Shown piece by piece: positions 7,809 to 17,073 of a stretch of DNA of 64,000 bases; the stretch's first letter is position 1, and every line of letters starts with the position of its first letter. The stretch is taken from contig NZ_PIOB01000008.1 in assembly GCF_002909255.1 (NCBI RefSeq), positions 62,001 through 126,000 of the forward strand, in the 5' to 3' direction. A program made the translations under genes and the position numbers. The stretch is from Arenibacter hampyeongensis. Its GTDB lineage: Bacteria > Bacteroidota > Bacteroidia > Flavobacteriales > Flavobacteriaceae. Below the pieces are notes generated by a model. The model saw nothing but the letters and a program-made list of their open reading frames with translations, searched no databases and was not told the DNA's origin.

Positions 7809-10800
7809 ATGCTCCCAAAAAAACCAAGGCATGTATACTATGCCCTACTTTTGATAGCCCTAAGCATTGTGTTTAGTGTATCGAAAGCAAATTCAATAGT
7901 TTATGAGCTTATAGCCGATGTCACTTCTGCGGTCGAAAATATAAATTCGACCAATTTGCTTGTTCCTCAAGCAAAGGAAAATATTCTACTGGACAACTCT
8001 CAAACAAGTATCCAAGAAGAGGTTAAAATTGATGCCATTTCGAGTCCAATGATGTTCGCTACGATTATCAATGGTGCCAACGAGGAGGTAACTTGTACCA
8101 ATGACGGTAGTACTTTGGCAAAATTTTTCCTTTGTGGAACCGGAGATAATAGAACTATTTCGGTAAGCGGAAGCGGCACAATTACCTGGCAAAAACTGTC
8201 GGCGAGCTGTCCGTTTGTGGGAACCGATACCTGTCCAGTGAAGGATAATAGTTGTTATGGACCGGCAGTAACAAGTGCAACTTATTTTCTTGACGCCAGT
8301 AATCCCTCCGTTGCGGGGGAATATCGAGTTAGGGTAGGGTCTGGGGCCTTTTATTATTTTAGGGTTTCTTCCAATCCATTGAATCCGCAGCTTAGTACCC
8401 AGAATATTATCTGTGGTAATCCAGGTAGGGTAGAGGTAACCAATGTTCCTGCAGGATATGAATACAGCCTTAATTCGGCAGCAGGTCCTTATCAGGACAA
8501 TCCGTTTTTTGATATATTCACCCCAGGTAATTATCAAGTATTTACTAGATTAAAGAATGCTTCCCCAAGTGCCTGTGTTTTTCCATCGCAAACAGTAACC
8601 ATAAGCGAAGTGGATATGACCGTTGCAGTCTCCAAGGTAGATATCACCTGTAGTGGGGATAAGGGTAGTATTAGCATTAATATTTCTGGAGTACCGGGAT
8701 TTTATAGTTATAGGTTAATTAGGAATGGTGTAACCATGAACACCTTTGGTCCCAACGGATCAAATACACATACGTTTAATAATCTTGGGGCTGGCACCTA
8801 TTCGGTTTCGGTTCAGGCAGGCAGTAGTTGTACACAAACTATAAGTACCATTAATGGAAATCCCATTACTATAGGTGCTGGACTTGTTCCCGTAGATGCC
8901 ACTGCATTTGCCACAAATAGTTTTGGTTGCGGTGCTACTTCCGTGGATATCACCATAGATGCCAGCGGGGGTACTGGTCCATATCAGTATAACGTAAATG
9001 GGGGAGCCTTCGGGGGAAGTTTTGCAAATTCCACCACGCATACTGTTGGTAGTCCTGGCACTTATAATATAGTGGTAAGGGATGCCAATGGATGTACCAA
9101 AAATGCGGCGGTTGATGTTGAGAATATTCCACCTCCAGTATATAATATTACCTCTATAGATGCTAATTGTGGGGGGTCCAATAACGGAAGTATTACCGTT
9201 AATGTAACCAATAGTAATGGTTACAACTTGGAATACAGTATTAATAATGGTAGTACTTTTCAGAACAGCAATGTTTTTTCAAACTTAGCACCGGGTAATT
9301 ATAATGTGGTAATTAGGTACCAACAAGATACCTTTTCTTGTACCACTCCAGCGGTCAATAGATCAATAGGTACCCCATCCACTATTTTAGGAAATGCCAA
9401 CGCCACACAAACCCCAAGTTGTTTAAATGAAAGTGGGGGCCAGATTACTTTTTCAGGAGTTAGTGGTGGTGTAGGTCCATATGAGTATAGTATTGGATCC
9501 GGGTTCATTCTGAACAATACTGTGTTTAATGGAATCTCTGCCGGAACTTATTCCCCACAAATACGTGATGCCAATGGCTGTGTTACTACCTTACCGGCCA
9601 TTGTTTTTATTCCGTTGAACAAACCTACCGATATCGATTTTACCGTATCCAGCATAGATTGTGCAACCGGTACGGCATCCGTTTCCTTGGCGGTAACTGG
9701 GGGATCGGCTATAAGCACATATGAAATAATAGCTCCAAGCAGCGTTAATAATGGAGGTTCCAATACTTTTACGGGCTTAGGGCTTGGCAGTTATACCTTT
9801 AGGGTTACCGATTCGGCAGGTTGTAATTTTACAGAAAGTTTTGCCATAACCGATATTAGTTCCATTGGGGTCGCCAGTCAGTTGCTCACTAATGTAACCT
9901 GTTTTGGTGATAGCGATGGGGCAGGCAGATTTATTGTAGACGGATTTAGTGGTACCTATAGGTATCAAATTGATGCAAATCCAGTAGTTACAGGTCAAAC
10001 TTCCAATATTGTTGCCGTAGCCGGATTAACAGCAGGTTCCTATACTATAACGGTTACCGATGAAGATACCAATTGCGTTGATACAGCTACCTTGACCATT
10101 GCCGAACCGGTATCTGCATTGGCCATAGCTCCTATATGGACTGATATGAGTTGCCAGAACAACAATAGAGGTGCGGTAAACGGGAATGCTTCCGGTGGAT
10201 GGGGTAGTTATAAATATACCTTAACCAGACCTAATGGAAGTACTGTAGGACCAAGGACCAATCCAAATTTCACTGGTTTAACAGATGCCACAGGGGCATA
10301 TACCATTATGGTAGAAGACGGTGGCGGTTGTACCGCTTCCGCAAGTTATACGTTTACTGCTCTAACGGCCCCAACTTTGGTACTGGATACTGCGGCCTCC
10401 GACTTTTGTTTTGATAGTACCAATGCCACGACCATGGTGGTTAATGCCAGTGGGGGAGATGGAAATTATGAATATCGAATTGATAATGGAGCTTGGGTCG
10501 CCGGAGGAGCCAGTGCCACCTTTAGCGGTCTTAATCCTGGCAACCATACCGTTCAGGTTAGAGATGGCAATAACTGTATGGATGATGTTGTTAGGAATAT
10601 TCGGCCACAGACTACCTCTACGGTAAGTATACAAAAGGAACTTACCTGTAGCTTAGTGCCTGGTGCGGGAGATGCAGATATTCGCGTAAATATTGGAAAT
10701 GGGAATCCACCTTATGCCAATTATGCGGTAAATATTAATGGAGGGGGATATGGTCTAACAACACCTATTGCAGGAAGTAGTTTTGTATATACTACTCCTA

Positions 10801-13800
10801 GTCCAGGTACTTACCAGTTCCAAATTACAGACGGCAATGGTTGTGTGGTGGAAACCAATGTGGTAACCATAAGTCCTACAGATATAATAGCTGCAACTGC
10901 CGCTGTTACGAACCCACGTTGTAACGATCCCAATACCGGTATAGTGCGCTTATTGCCCGATACCACAATAGGGGTGGCTCCGTACGCATATAGTATTGAT
11001 GGAAGTACATACACCAATCAGGCTGTATACGGAAATCTATCACCTGGAAACTATACCTATTATGTTAGGGATAGTAGAGGTTGTTTTATAGATGTCGATT
11101 TTACGGTAGGGCCTCCAGCTCCGGGAGTTGATGCCACTGTGGTGCCAAATGATGCTACTTGTGCCGCGGGAGTGGTTACAGGAAGCATTGATGTTACTGG
11201 TAATACCAATGGTTTGGCTCCCTATACCTATACTTTATTGGATGTCAACGGAAACACCGTTGGTCCAATTGTAAATACGGCAAGTGATACCCATAGTTTT
11301 ACCAATGTACCTGAAGGGGAATACACGGTAGTTACAAGGGATGCATCAGGTTGTGAAGATAGGGATGCCGTTACCTTGGGCCATACGGGGGTAACAATTA
11401 CCCCGGTTCCGCCGCCTTTACCAGTAAGTTGTGATCCCAGTGCGGATGGATTTACTTATACGGTAAATATTGCTGGTGGTTCGGCAGAGTATGATATAAG
11501 GGTAGTGGGTGACCCATCAGGCTTTTTTAGTATGGCATCTGGCGCTACTTCCCACACCTTTAGTTATGCAACAAATGGAATTATATATGGAGTAGCCTAT
11601 ACAGTTGAAGTTTATGATAGGGTAACGCTTTGTACCTATCAGCAGGAAATTCCACCTGTAAGTGGTCCATTGCCTGCTTTTATCGCAACAGCCTCTGCGA
11701 CTTCAGCCTCCTGTGACGTATCCGGAAACGGAATATTTAATTATGAGGTTGAGGAATACACTGGTACCCAACTGGAAATTACGGTAATCAATGTCACAAC
11801 TGGAGCTATTGTGGCACCTGCAACAATCATTGCAGTACCTGCTTACGTTGCGGGTACTCCTTATACGGGACAGATAACTAACTTGCCTCCCGGTAACTAC
11901 CGTGTGTTGGTAGAGGATGTACCTTCGGGCTGTACCACTAGTGCACAGGCAATTATTGCCCAAGATATACCAACAATTAACGTTGATAGTAATACCAATG
12001 CCAATTGTAACGATCCTTTCGGACATTTAGTGATACGTGGCGTTGGTGGAACCGGGCCATACCAATATTCTGTAGTACCGACCACAACGCCAGTTGGGGC
12101 CTATTCGGCAACTACGGATTATGATCTGGCTCCTGGGGATTATGATGTTTATGTTCAGGACAATAGCGGATGTAGTTCTTTCACTACTGTGACGATTTTA
12201 GAGGATCCAGGTATTGCGGCACCTACAATTAATGTTACCAATCAATGTTTTGTGGTGGCTTCCTATAATGTAGAGGTTACTGGCCCGGTAAACAGTGGAC
12301 CTGCCCCGGAAACTACTTTTCAATATGATATGGGCAGTGGATTTCAGGATAGCCCTTTTTTCACGGTTCCCAATCCAGGTACTTATACCATGACCGTTAG
12401 GGATGGTAATGGGTGTATTGCAACCAATACTTTTGAGGTATACGATTTCTTTTCCATCACCGCCAGTGCCACAGCAGAGCCTTCCTGTAATAATGCCGAT
12501 GGCACCATTACGGTAGTAACATCTGGTGGTAGTGGGGATTTTGATTATGTTTTGGATGATGGAATAAATCCAGTTACTTTTCAACCCAATAACCCTGTAT
12601 TTACAGGGCTTATTCCAGGTAATTATACTATTACTGTTACAGATAGGAGTTCCAATACCACTCCATTATGTGAGGATACTGCGGTAGTAGAAATTATTTC
12701 GGTGCTTCAACCAGATATAGATTCTATTTTAACTGAAGATATTTCGTGTTTCGGCAGTGCTGATGGCAGTATTTCGGTGGATTTGGACCCAACTACGGCC
12801 ACGGACGGACCTTTTGTATATAACCTTTACGATAGTGGCAACAATTTGATTGTGAGTCAGGCCGATGCTATTTTTGAAAACTTAACTGCAGATACCTATG
12901 AGGTTGAGGTTGTGTCAAGTAGAGGGTGTATGTCCCCCCGTGTATCTACTACTATTGCCGAACCTACGCAACTTATAGGAGCGGCCTCTGCCCCTCCATT
13001 TACATGTAACCCCGCCAGCAATACGTTTAACACTTCAATAATTACAGCTTATGCCGATGACAACGGAGATGGCACTGGTACCCTAACGGGAACGGGACCA
13101 TATACTTATAGTATCAATGATGGAACAGCCGTGTTCGATGGGACCAATTTCCAGAGCAGTAATACCTTTGAGATTATTGATAATGGTAGCCCTCAAACTA
13201 TAATCGTTACCATTCGGGATAATAATGGGTGCGAAGTTACGGATACGGTCAACTTAACGCCTCCATCAGGATTAACCTTTAGTTTCAATGAACTTACGCC
13301 AATTACCTGTGATGCTTCGGGATCTGGTGTAATGGCCAGTACAGTGGAAATTATTATTAATCAAGGACCTGGAAATTACGGTGTGGAAATATTGCCATTG
13401 GGAACCCAACCAGAGCGACTTACCAGTGGGTCTGATAGGCTTGTTTGGAATTTGGATACTCCCGGGGATTACATATTTGCTGTAAGGGACATTGCCAATG
13501 GCGGATGTTTATATGTTACTCCAACCTATAATGTACCCGATTATAATCTAATAGAGGCGATTATTAACGAGGTGAAACCAGTAACTTGTTTTAACGGAAC
13601 TGATGGCGAGATAAGTATAGAAGTCAATAATTATACCGGTGTTTATAATTATGAAGTATTTTCCCGTGATGCCGCCGGAGTAGAAACGAGTACTGGAGTA
13701 ATAGGTAGTTTTGATACCGCCAATCCCATTAATAGCCCTGAAATAATAACAGGAGTGCCAGCGGGCAACCTGTTGGTACGCGTGGAGGCAGTGGATAGTC

Positions 13801-16250
13801 CGTTTTGTGATACCGTTAGTAATACAACCACGGTACATGGACCGGATAGACCATTGGATCCCACACCAGCTCAAACAGCGGATGTAACCTGTTTTATTCC
13901 TGGAAGGGGTGAAATTACGGTTTCAGGTGATGGAGGCTGGGGCGGCTATGAGTATCAACTTGAGTTGGAAACTGCTCCGGGAGTCTATCTTATGATTGCA
14001 CCTTTTTCTACTACTAATGTGTTCAGTGATTTAATAAGTGGTACCTATCAAGTAAGTATAAGTGACTCGGGTGGTTGTGTGGTGATGGAGAATTTTACCA
14101 TTAGTCCTCCAATACCCATTGCAGCAGATATTCGAATTGTACAGCCACTGCTTTGCCCAGGATCGAACGATGGAATAATTGAAGCCTTTAATGTAACAGG
14201 TGGAGAGGATACCAATGGTGATGGAGAGGAATATTTGTTCCAATTGAATAGGTTGGATGCTTTAGGTAATATACTGAATACAAGTGGTTTGCAAGAATCT
14301 GAGGTGTTCCCTAACTTACCTTCCGGAAATTACACTATAGTGGTCTATGATGGTTGGGGATGTAGTTTTACCACGCTTCCCATATTTATCCAAGATCCTC
14401 TTCCCGTGGATGCCGACTTGTTGGAAACCTTGGCACCTGGTTGTGGGGACGAAGGTCGAATGGAACTTACCATTGTAAACCCCGTACCTGGAATGGAGTA
14501 TTTCTATCGCAGGTCCGGTACCACAGATCCTTTCGTTTCTTTCGGTGGGATAGGTATTATTACGGTAGAAATTATTATACCAGATGTAAATCTTAACCCA
14601 GGGCCTTACCAATTTGATGTACAAAATGGCAATGGTTGTCCAGAACAGAAGTCGAATGAAATCAACCTTGATCCTGCTTTACCCTTGGTTATAGCCCTAG
14701 ATCTGGTAGATGCCAATATTAAATGTGCAGGACAACCAACAGGTATTGTGCGGTCTGAAGCTTTTGGAGGGGTAGGGAATTATATTTATACCTTGGTAAA
14801 CAATATTTTAGATAGTGGAACTCCTGGTGTTCCCAGGCTCCCTGTTGCTGCCGATATTGTGAGCGGACCTCAAAGTTCTGGTATATTTAGAGATTTGCCA
14901 CCGGGATCGTATTATGTTTATGCCACTAGTCTGGGATGTACTGCAATTTCTGGAGAAATTTTGATAACCCCCAAAGACCCACTAATATTGGATCGTTTGG
15001 AAATGGTGCCTGTTAGTTGTTACGGGGATGTAGATGGTCAGGTCATTATAGAAGCCAGCGGTGGTACTGGAAAAATTCGTTTTTCCATTTCCGATACCCT
15101 AAGCGAGTTTTTTGAAGGGGAAGATCCTGCGAATCCAAATTTTTTCACCTTTACGGATTTGCCACCTGGAACCTACGAGATAATAGTACAGGACGAATTG
15201 GGATGTAATATTTTACAAGAGGTGACCATATTGGAGCCAGAAGAATTGGTAGTAGCCAACGTGGATACTAGTCCGGAAACCTGTATTATGGCTTCAGATG
15301 GTTCGGCACAGCTGACTATGATGGGAGGAACGCCTTTTACGGATTCCTTAACTGGAGTAGAATATTATGAGACCAAAATTATTGGACCAAACTCTGTTGG
15401 TGATGAGGTTTTTGCAAGAAATGACTCCTTGTTTTTTGATAACCTAATGGGCGGAGAAACCTATGTAGTATTCATTCAGGATTCCATGGGTTGTGAGGCC
15501 AATGTAGTGGTGCCGATAATGATCGGTGTGGACCTAAATTCTGAGCCTATCGTGGAATACGGTTGTGAGGGTATATTCCCCAATAGTACGGTTACTATTC
15601 GTATGACAGATGCTAGTTTAATGCCAAGATTGTTGTTTTCTTTGGATGTGGACGACATGACCATGGCCAATACCGAAACTGTATTCGGTGATTTGCCCGC
15701 AGGCGACCACACCGTTTATATTTACCATGAAAACGGATGTGCAACTTCTGTCAGCTTTTCAGTAGACGCATATGAGCCCTTGACCTTGACAGCTATTAAA
15801 ACTGGTCCCAACGAGGTAACCGCAATGGCCACAGGTGGATATGGAGGCTATGAATATTTCTTCCAAGGGGATTCCTATGGAGGGGAAAATGTGTTTTTAT
15901 CCAATCAAGATGCCAATGTTAATGTAAGAGTGTTAGATCAAATGGGTTGTGAGGCTACCATTTCCATACCGTTTAAATTTACTGGGATGTTGGAAATCCC
16001 TAATTTCTTTACGCCCAATGGGGATAATATGAATGATCAATGGTATCCTGGAAATAGGGATTATTTTCCAAATATAGAAGTTAAAATCTATGATCGCTAT
16101 GGTAGGGTAGTGGCCATTTTGAACCAGGTAAGTGGTTGGGATGGTAATTATGACGGTAAAGCCGTACCCTCGGGGGATTATTGGTATGAAGTCAATGCCA
16201 ATGATGAGGATAAGCAACAATTCTTCGGGCATTTTACACTCTATAGATAG
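7809..16250 (+). CDS. Giant SprB-type repetitive surface adhesin with T9SS C-terminal domain
   Basis: This is a 2813-residue secreted protein. A signal peptide occupies about residues 1-29. From about residue 190 to 2700 it consists of some two dozen repeats of 75-110 residues built around GxxPYxYSxNGG, F.NL.PGNYTVTVRD and a NGC ending, the SprB repeat type (PF13573). Each repeat carries paired cysteines (ITCxxxxDGxI and GC). The C-terminal 85 residues (IPNFFTPNGDNMNDQW, then KIYDRYGRVV, GWDGNYDGKAVPSGDYWY and FTLYR) are the gliding-motility-associated (CHU_C, TIGR04131) sorting domain, used for type IX secretion with SprF-type partners. Its job is inferred as adhesion or gliding on surfaces. 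No PorP/SprF gene is adjacent, which is unusual for this class. A strong terminator follows the stop codon. Confidence 0.94.
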   Translation: MLPKKPRHVYYALLLIALSIVFSVSKANSIVYELIADVTSAVENINSTNLLVPQAKENILLDNSQTSIQEEVKIDAISSPMMFATIINGANEEVTCTNDGSTLAKFFLCGTGDNRTISVSGSGTITWQKLSASCPFVGTDTCPVKDNSCYGPAVTSATYFLDASNPSVAGEYRVRVGSGAFYYFRVSSNPLNPQLSTQNIICGNPGRVEVTNVPAGYEYSLNSAAGPYQDNPFFDIFTPGNYQVFTRLKNASPSACVFPSQTVTISEVDMTVAVSKVDITCSGDKGSISINISGVPGFYSYRLIRNGVTMNTFGPNGSNTHTFNNLGAGTYSVSVQAGSSCTQTISTINGNPITIGAGLVPVDATAFATNSFGCGATSVDITIDASGGTGPYQYNVNGGAFGGSFANSTTHTVGSPGTYNIVVRDANGCTKNAAVDVENIPPPVYNITSIDANCGGSNNGSITVNVTNSNGYNLEYSINNGSTFQNSNVFSNLAPGNYNVVIRYQQDTFSCTTPAVNRSIGTPSTILGNANATQTPSCLNESGGQITFSGVSGGVGPYEYSIGSGFILNNTVFNGISAGTYSPQIRDANGCVTTLPAIVFIPLNKPTDIDFTVSSIDCATGTASVSLAVTGGSAISTYEIIAPSSVNNGGSNTFTGLGLGSYTFRVTDSAGCNFTESFAITDISSIGVASQLLTNVTCFGDSDGAGRFIVDGFSGTYRYQIDANPVVTGQTSNIVAVAGLTAGSYTITVTDEDTNCVDTATLTIAEPVSALAIAPIWTDMSCQNNNRGAVNGNASGGWGSYKYTLTRPNGSTVGPRTNPNFTGLTDATGAYTIMVEDGGGCTASASYTFTALTAPTLVLDTAASDFCFDSTNATTMVVNASGGDGNYEYRIDNGAWVAGGASATFSGLNPGNHTVQVRDGNNCMDDVVRNIRPQTTSTVSIQKELTCSLVPGAGDADIRVNIGNGNPPYANYAVNINGGGYGLTTPIAGSSFVYTTPSPGTYQFQITDGNGCVVETNVVTISPTDIIAATAAVTNPRCNDPNTGIVRLLPDTTIGVAPYAYSIDGSTYTNQAVYGNLSPGNYTYYVRDSRGCFIDVDFTVGPPAPGVDATVVPNDATCAAGVVTGSIDVTGNTNGLAPYTYTLLDVNGNTVGPIVNTASDTHSFTNVPEGEYTVVTRDASGCEDRDAVTLGHTGVTITPVPPPLPVSCDPSADGFTYTVNIAGGSAEYDIRVVGDPSGFFSMASGATSHTFSYATNGIIYGVAYTVEVYDRVTLCTYQQEIPPVSGPLPAFIATASATSASCDVSGNGIFNYEVEEYTGTQLEITVINVTTGAIVAPATIIAVPAYVAGTPYTGQITNLPPGNYRVLVEDVPSGCTTSAQAIIAQDIPTINVDSNTNANCNDPFGHLVIRGVGGTGPYQYSVVPTTTPVGAYSATTDYDLAPGDYDVYVQDNSGCSSFTTVTILEDPGIAAPTINVTNQCFVVASYNVEVTGPVNSGPAPETTFQYDMGSGFQDSPFFTVPNPGTYTMTVRDGNGCIATNTFEVYDFFSITASATAEPSCNNADGTITVVTSGGSGDFDYVLDDGINPVTFQPNNPVFTGLIPGNYTITVTDRSSNTTPLCEDTAVVEIISVLQPDIDSILTEDISCFGSADGSISVDLDPTTATDGPFVYNLYDSGNNLIVSQADAIFENLTADTYEVEVVSSRGCMSPRVSTTIAEPTQLIGAASAPPFTCNPASNTFNTSIITAYADDNGDGTGTLTGTGPYTYSINDGTAVFDGTNFQSSNTFEIIDNGSPQTIIVTIRDNNGCEVTDTVNLTPPSGLTFSFNELTPITCDASGSGVMASTVEIIINQGPGNYGVEILPLGTQPERLTSGSDRLVWNLDTPGDYIFAVRDIANGGCLYVTPTYNVPDYNLIEAIINEVKPVTCFNGTDGEISIEVNNYTGVYNYEVFSRDAAGVETSTGVIGSFDTANPINSPEIITGVPAGNLLVRVEAVDSPFCDTVSNTTTVHGPDRPLDPTPAQTADVTCFIPGRGEITVSGDGGWGGYEYQLELETAPGVYLMIAPFSTTNVFSDLISGTYQVSISDSGGCVVMENFTISPPIPIAADIRIVQPLLCPGSNDGIIEAFNVTGGEDTNGDGEEYLFQLNRLDALGNILNTSGLQESEVFPNLPSGNYTIVVYDGWGCSFTTLPIFIQDPLPVDADLLETLAPGCGDEGRMELTIVNPVPGMEYFYRRSGTTDPFVSFGGIGIITVEIIIPDVNLNPGPYQFDVQNGNGCPEQKSNEINLDPALPLVIALDLVDANIKCAGQPTGIVRSEAFGGVGNYIYTLVNNILDSGTPGVPRLPVAADIVSGPQSSGIFRDLPPGSYYVYATSLGCTAISGEILITPKDPLILDRLEMVPVSCYGDVDGQVIIEASGGTGKIRFSISDTLSEFFEGEDPANPNFFTFTDLPPGTYEIIVQDELGCNILQEVTILEPEELVVANVDTSPETCIMASDGSAQLTMMGGTPFTDSLTGVEYYETKIIGPNSVGDEVFARNDSLFFDNLMGGETYVVFIQDSMGCEANVVVPIMIGVDLNSEPIVEYGCEGIFPNSTVTIRMTDASLMPRLLFSLDVDDMTMANTETVFGDLPAGDHTVYIYHENGCATSVSFSVDAYEPLTLTAIKTGPNEVTAMATGGYGGYEYFFQGDSYGGENVFLSNQDANVNVRVLDQMGCEATISIPFKFTGMLEIPNFFTPNGDNMNDQWYPGNRDYFPNIEVKIYDRYGRVVAILNQVSGWDGNYDGKAVPSGDYWYEVNANDEDKQQFFGHFTLYR

Positions 16251-16277
16251 AGGAGATATTAGCTGTATTTTTCCATG

Positions 16278-16310
16278 AAAAGGACACTAAGATTTTTAGT
16301 GTCCTTTTTT
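16278..16310 (+). terminator. Rho-independent terminator of the adhesin gene
   Basis: A perfect 10-bp stem, AGGACACTAA (16281-16290) with TTAGTGTCCT (16296-16305), encloses a 5-nt loop and runs into six T residues, 28 bp after the adhesin stop codon. Confidence 0.92.
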
Positions 16311-16344
16311 ATGCCCTATAACTATTTATTTGGAAGTATTATGC

Positions 16345-16352
16345 TATCTTTG
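16345..16352 (+). promoter_or_regulatory. Candidate -7 element upstream of the tRNA-Pro locus
   Basis: TATCTTTG matches the Bacteroidota -7 consensus TAnnTTTG exactly and is the only such match between the adhesin terminator and the first tRNA-like copy. A TTTG lies upstream at 16329-16332 but with too short a spacer. If used, it would transcribe both degenerate tRNA copies, the nuclease gene and the intact tRNA as one precursor. Confidence 0.35.
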
Positions 16353-16402
16353 CTGTCCAAAAAAAAGCTTTACTTATTCACTTTAAGTATGGTTTAAATT
16401 TT

Positions 16403-16505
16403 AAGGTGTGTACCCTGAATTGGCTTGGTCTATAACGCATGGCGTTATTATCTCGTCGCTTTTGGGACACGGATGTCGTTACGCTTTGAGGCATGACAAT
16501 CCAAA
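16403..16505 (+). pseudogene. Degenerate tRNA-Pro-like copy A
   Basis: This segment aligns with copy B and more distantly with the intact tRNA-Pro at 16994. It keeps an eroded acceptor start (AAGGTGTGTA), a mutated anticodon arm with CTTTTGGGACACGG, and hairpins ATAACGCATGGCGTTAT and GTTACGCTTTGAGGCATGAC in place of the D-arm side and the T-arm. It ends in AATAAAG (16504-16510), the same heptamer that follows copy B. The anticodon stem no longer pairs well and the T-loop TTCGA is absent, so it is not a working tRNA. Confidence 0.65.
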
Positions 16506-16513
16506 TAAAGATT

Positions 16514-16536
16514 TTAGATGACCATTTCGGGGTGTA
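16514..16536 (+). repeat. Scar of a deleted GIY-YIG gene and tRNA-Pro 5' end (23-bp exact repeat)
   Basis: Bases 16514-16536 are identical to 16981-17003. The latter encode the last residues (DDHFGV and stop) of the GIY-YIG protein and the first bases of the intact tRNA-Pro. Here they directly follow the AATAAAG that in the other copy precedes the nuclease ORF. The simplest reading is that a second nuclease gene once lay here and lost its body by internal deletion, leaving its 3' end fused to a decayed tRNA start. Confidence 0.75.
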
Positions 16537-16633
16537 GTACCGTGTTGTGCAAGGCATAAACTACGCTCAAATAGTTGTCAACAAAAAAATAGGATTGAAT
16601 TTCCCAATTGAAACATTCAGTTCTATTAAAATT

Positions 16634-16750
16634 CGGGGTGTACCACGCCTGAGGCGTGGCAGGTCTAGCTCGGCATGTAACGCAAGGCGTTATTATCGTG
16701 CCGCGTTTGGGACGCGGAGGTCGTCACGCTTTAAGGCGTGACCACCCGGA
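16634..16750 (+). pseudogene. tRNA-Pro-like copy B with rebuilt D- and T-arms
   Basis: This copy starts with the intact acceptor strand CGGGGTGTA and has an anticodon arm identical to that of the real tRNA (CCGCG, TTTGGGA, CGCGG at 16701-16717). The D-arm region is replaced by a longer stretch holding two hairpins (CCACGCCTGAGGCGTGG and AACGCAAGGCGTT). The T-arm is replaced by TCACGCTTTAAGGCGTGA, a six-base-pair hairpin with no TTCGA. The 3' acceptor strand CACCCGG still pairs at six of seven positions. It is followed by AATAAAG and, 7 bp later, the GIY-YIG start codon. It cannot be a normal elongator tRNA. Confidence 0.7.
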
Positions 16751-16763
16751 ATAAAGAAAGTAT

Positions 16764-17003
16764 ATGTTCGTTTATATATTATATAGCGAGAAACGTTCTA
16801 GATATTACGTAGGTCAGACTTCGGATATTGGAAATAGATTGAAAAGACACAATCAAGGAGTTGTTCCTTCTACTAAGAGTGGGACGCCTTGGAAATTAGT
16901 TTTGCAACTGGCAGTATTATCTCGCTCTGAAGCCTTAATTTTGGAGCGACGTATAAAGAAAAGAGGAGCAAAACGTTTTATAGATGACCATTTCGGGGTG
17001 TAG
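16764..17003 (+). CDS. Small GIY-YIG nuclease whose stop codon lies in tRNA-Pro
   Basis: This is a 79-residue single-domain GIY-YIG endonuclease of the UvrC/YhbQ-like class. The GIY equivalent is VYILYS (residues 3-8) and the YIG equivalent is YYVGQT (residues 14-19). Then come the conserved arginine in NRLKRHN, GTPWKLV, and the metal-binding glutamate in ALILERRIKKRG near residue 63. Its last codons (TTC GGG GTG TAG) use the first ten bases of the downstream tRNA-Pro, so gene and tRNA overlap at 16994-17003. A scar of a second copy lies at 16514. Small GIY-YIG genes beside tRNAs are common in Flavobacteriia; a role in mobility or copying of this locus is inference. Confidence 0.85.
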   Translation: MFVYILYSEKRSRYYVGQTSDIGNRLKRHNQGVVPSTKSGTPWKLVLQLAVLSRSEALILERRIKKRGAKRFIDDHFGV

Positions 17004-17071
17004 CGTAGCCCGGTTATCGCGCCGCGTTTGGGACGCGGAGGTCGCAGGTTCGAATCCTGCCACCCCGACCA
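16994..17071 (+). tRNA. tRNA-Pro (anticodon TGG), CCA encoded
   Basis: A complete cloverleaf is present: acceptor CGGGGTG/CACCCCG, D-arm GCG...CGC, anticodon stem CCGCG/CGCGG with loop TTTGGGA (anticodon TGG at 17029-17031), variable loop AGGTC, T-arm GCAGG-TTCGAAT-CCTGC, discriminator A and encoded CCA (17069-17071). A palindromic terminator follows after two bases. Its 5' end overlaps the GIY-YIG stop codon. It has no clear promoter in the usual place. TAGTTTTG (16897-16904) and TAATTTTG (16936-16943) inside the nuclease ORF, or TATCTTTG at 16345, are the candidates. Confidence 0.97.
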
Positions 17072-17073
17072 AG

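Noticed and set aside
7986-16232. Many minus-strand ORFs of 60-180 codons within the adhesin gene
   Set aside because: Antisense shadows of the repetitive adhesin coding sequence.
16547-16741. 64-codon plus-strand ORF across tRNA-like copy B
   Set aside because: It translates the degenerate tRNA and its hairpins; no protein-like composition.
16403-16750. Two extra functional tRNA-Pro genes
   Set aside because: Copies A and B lack the TTCGA T-loop and a normal D-arm, and copy A has a broken anticodon stem.
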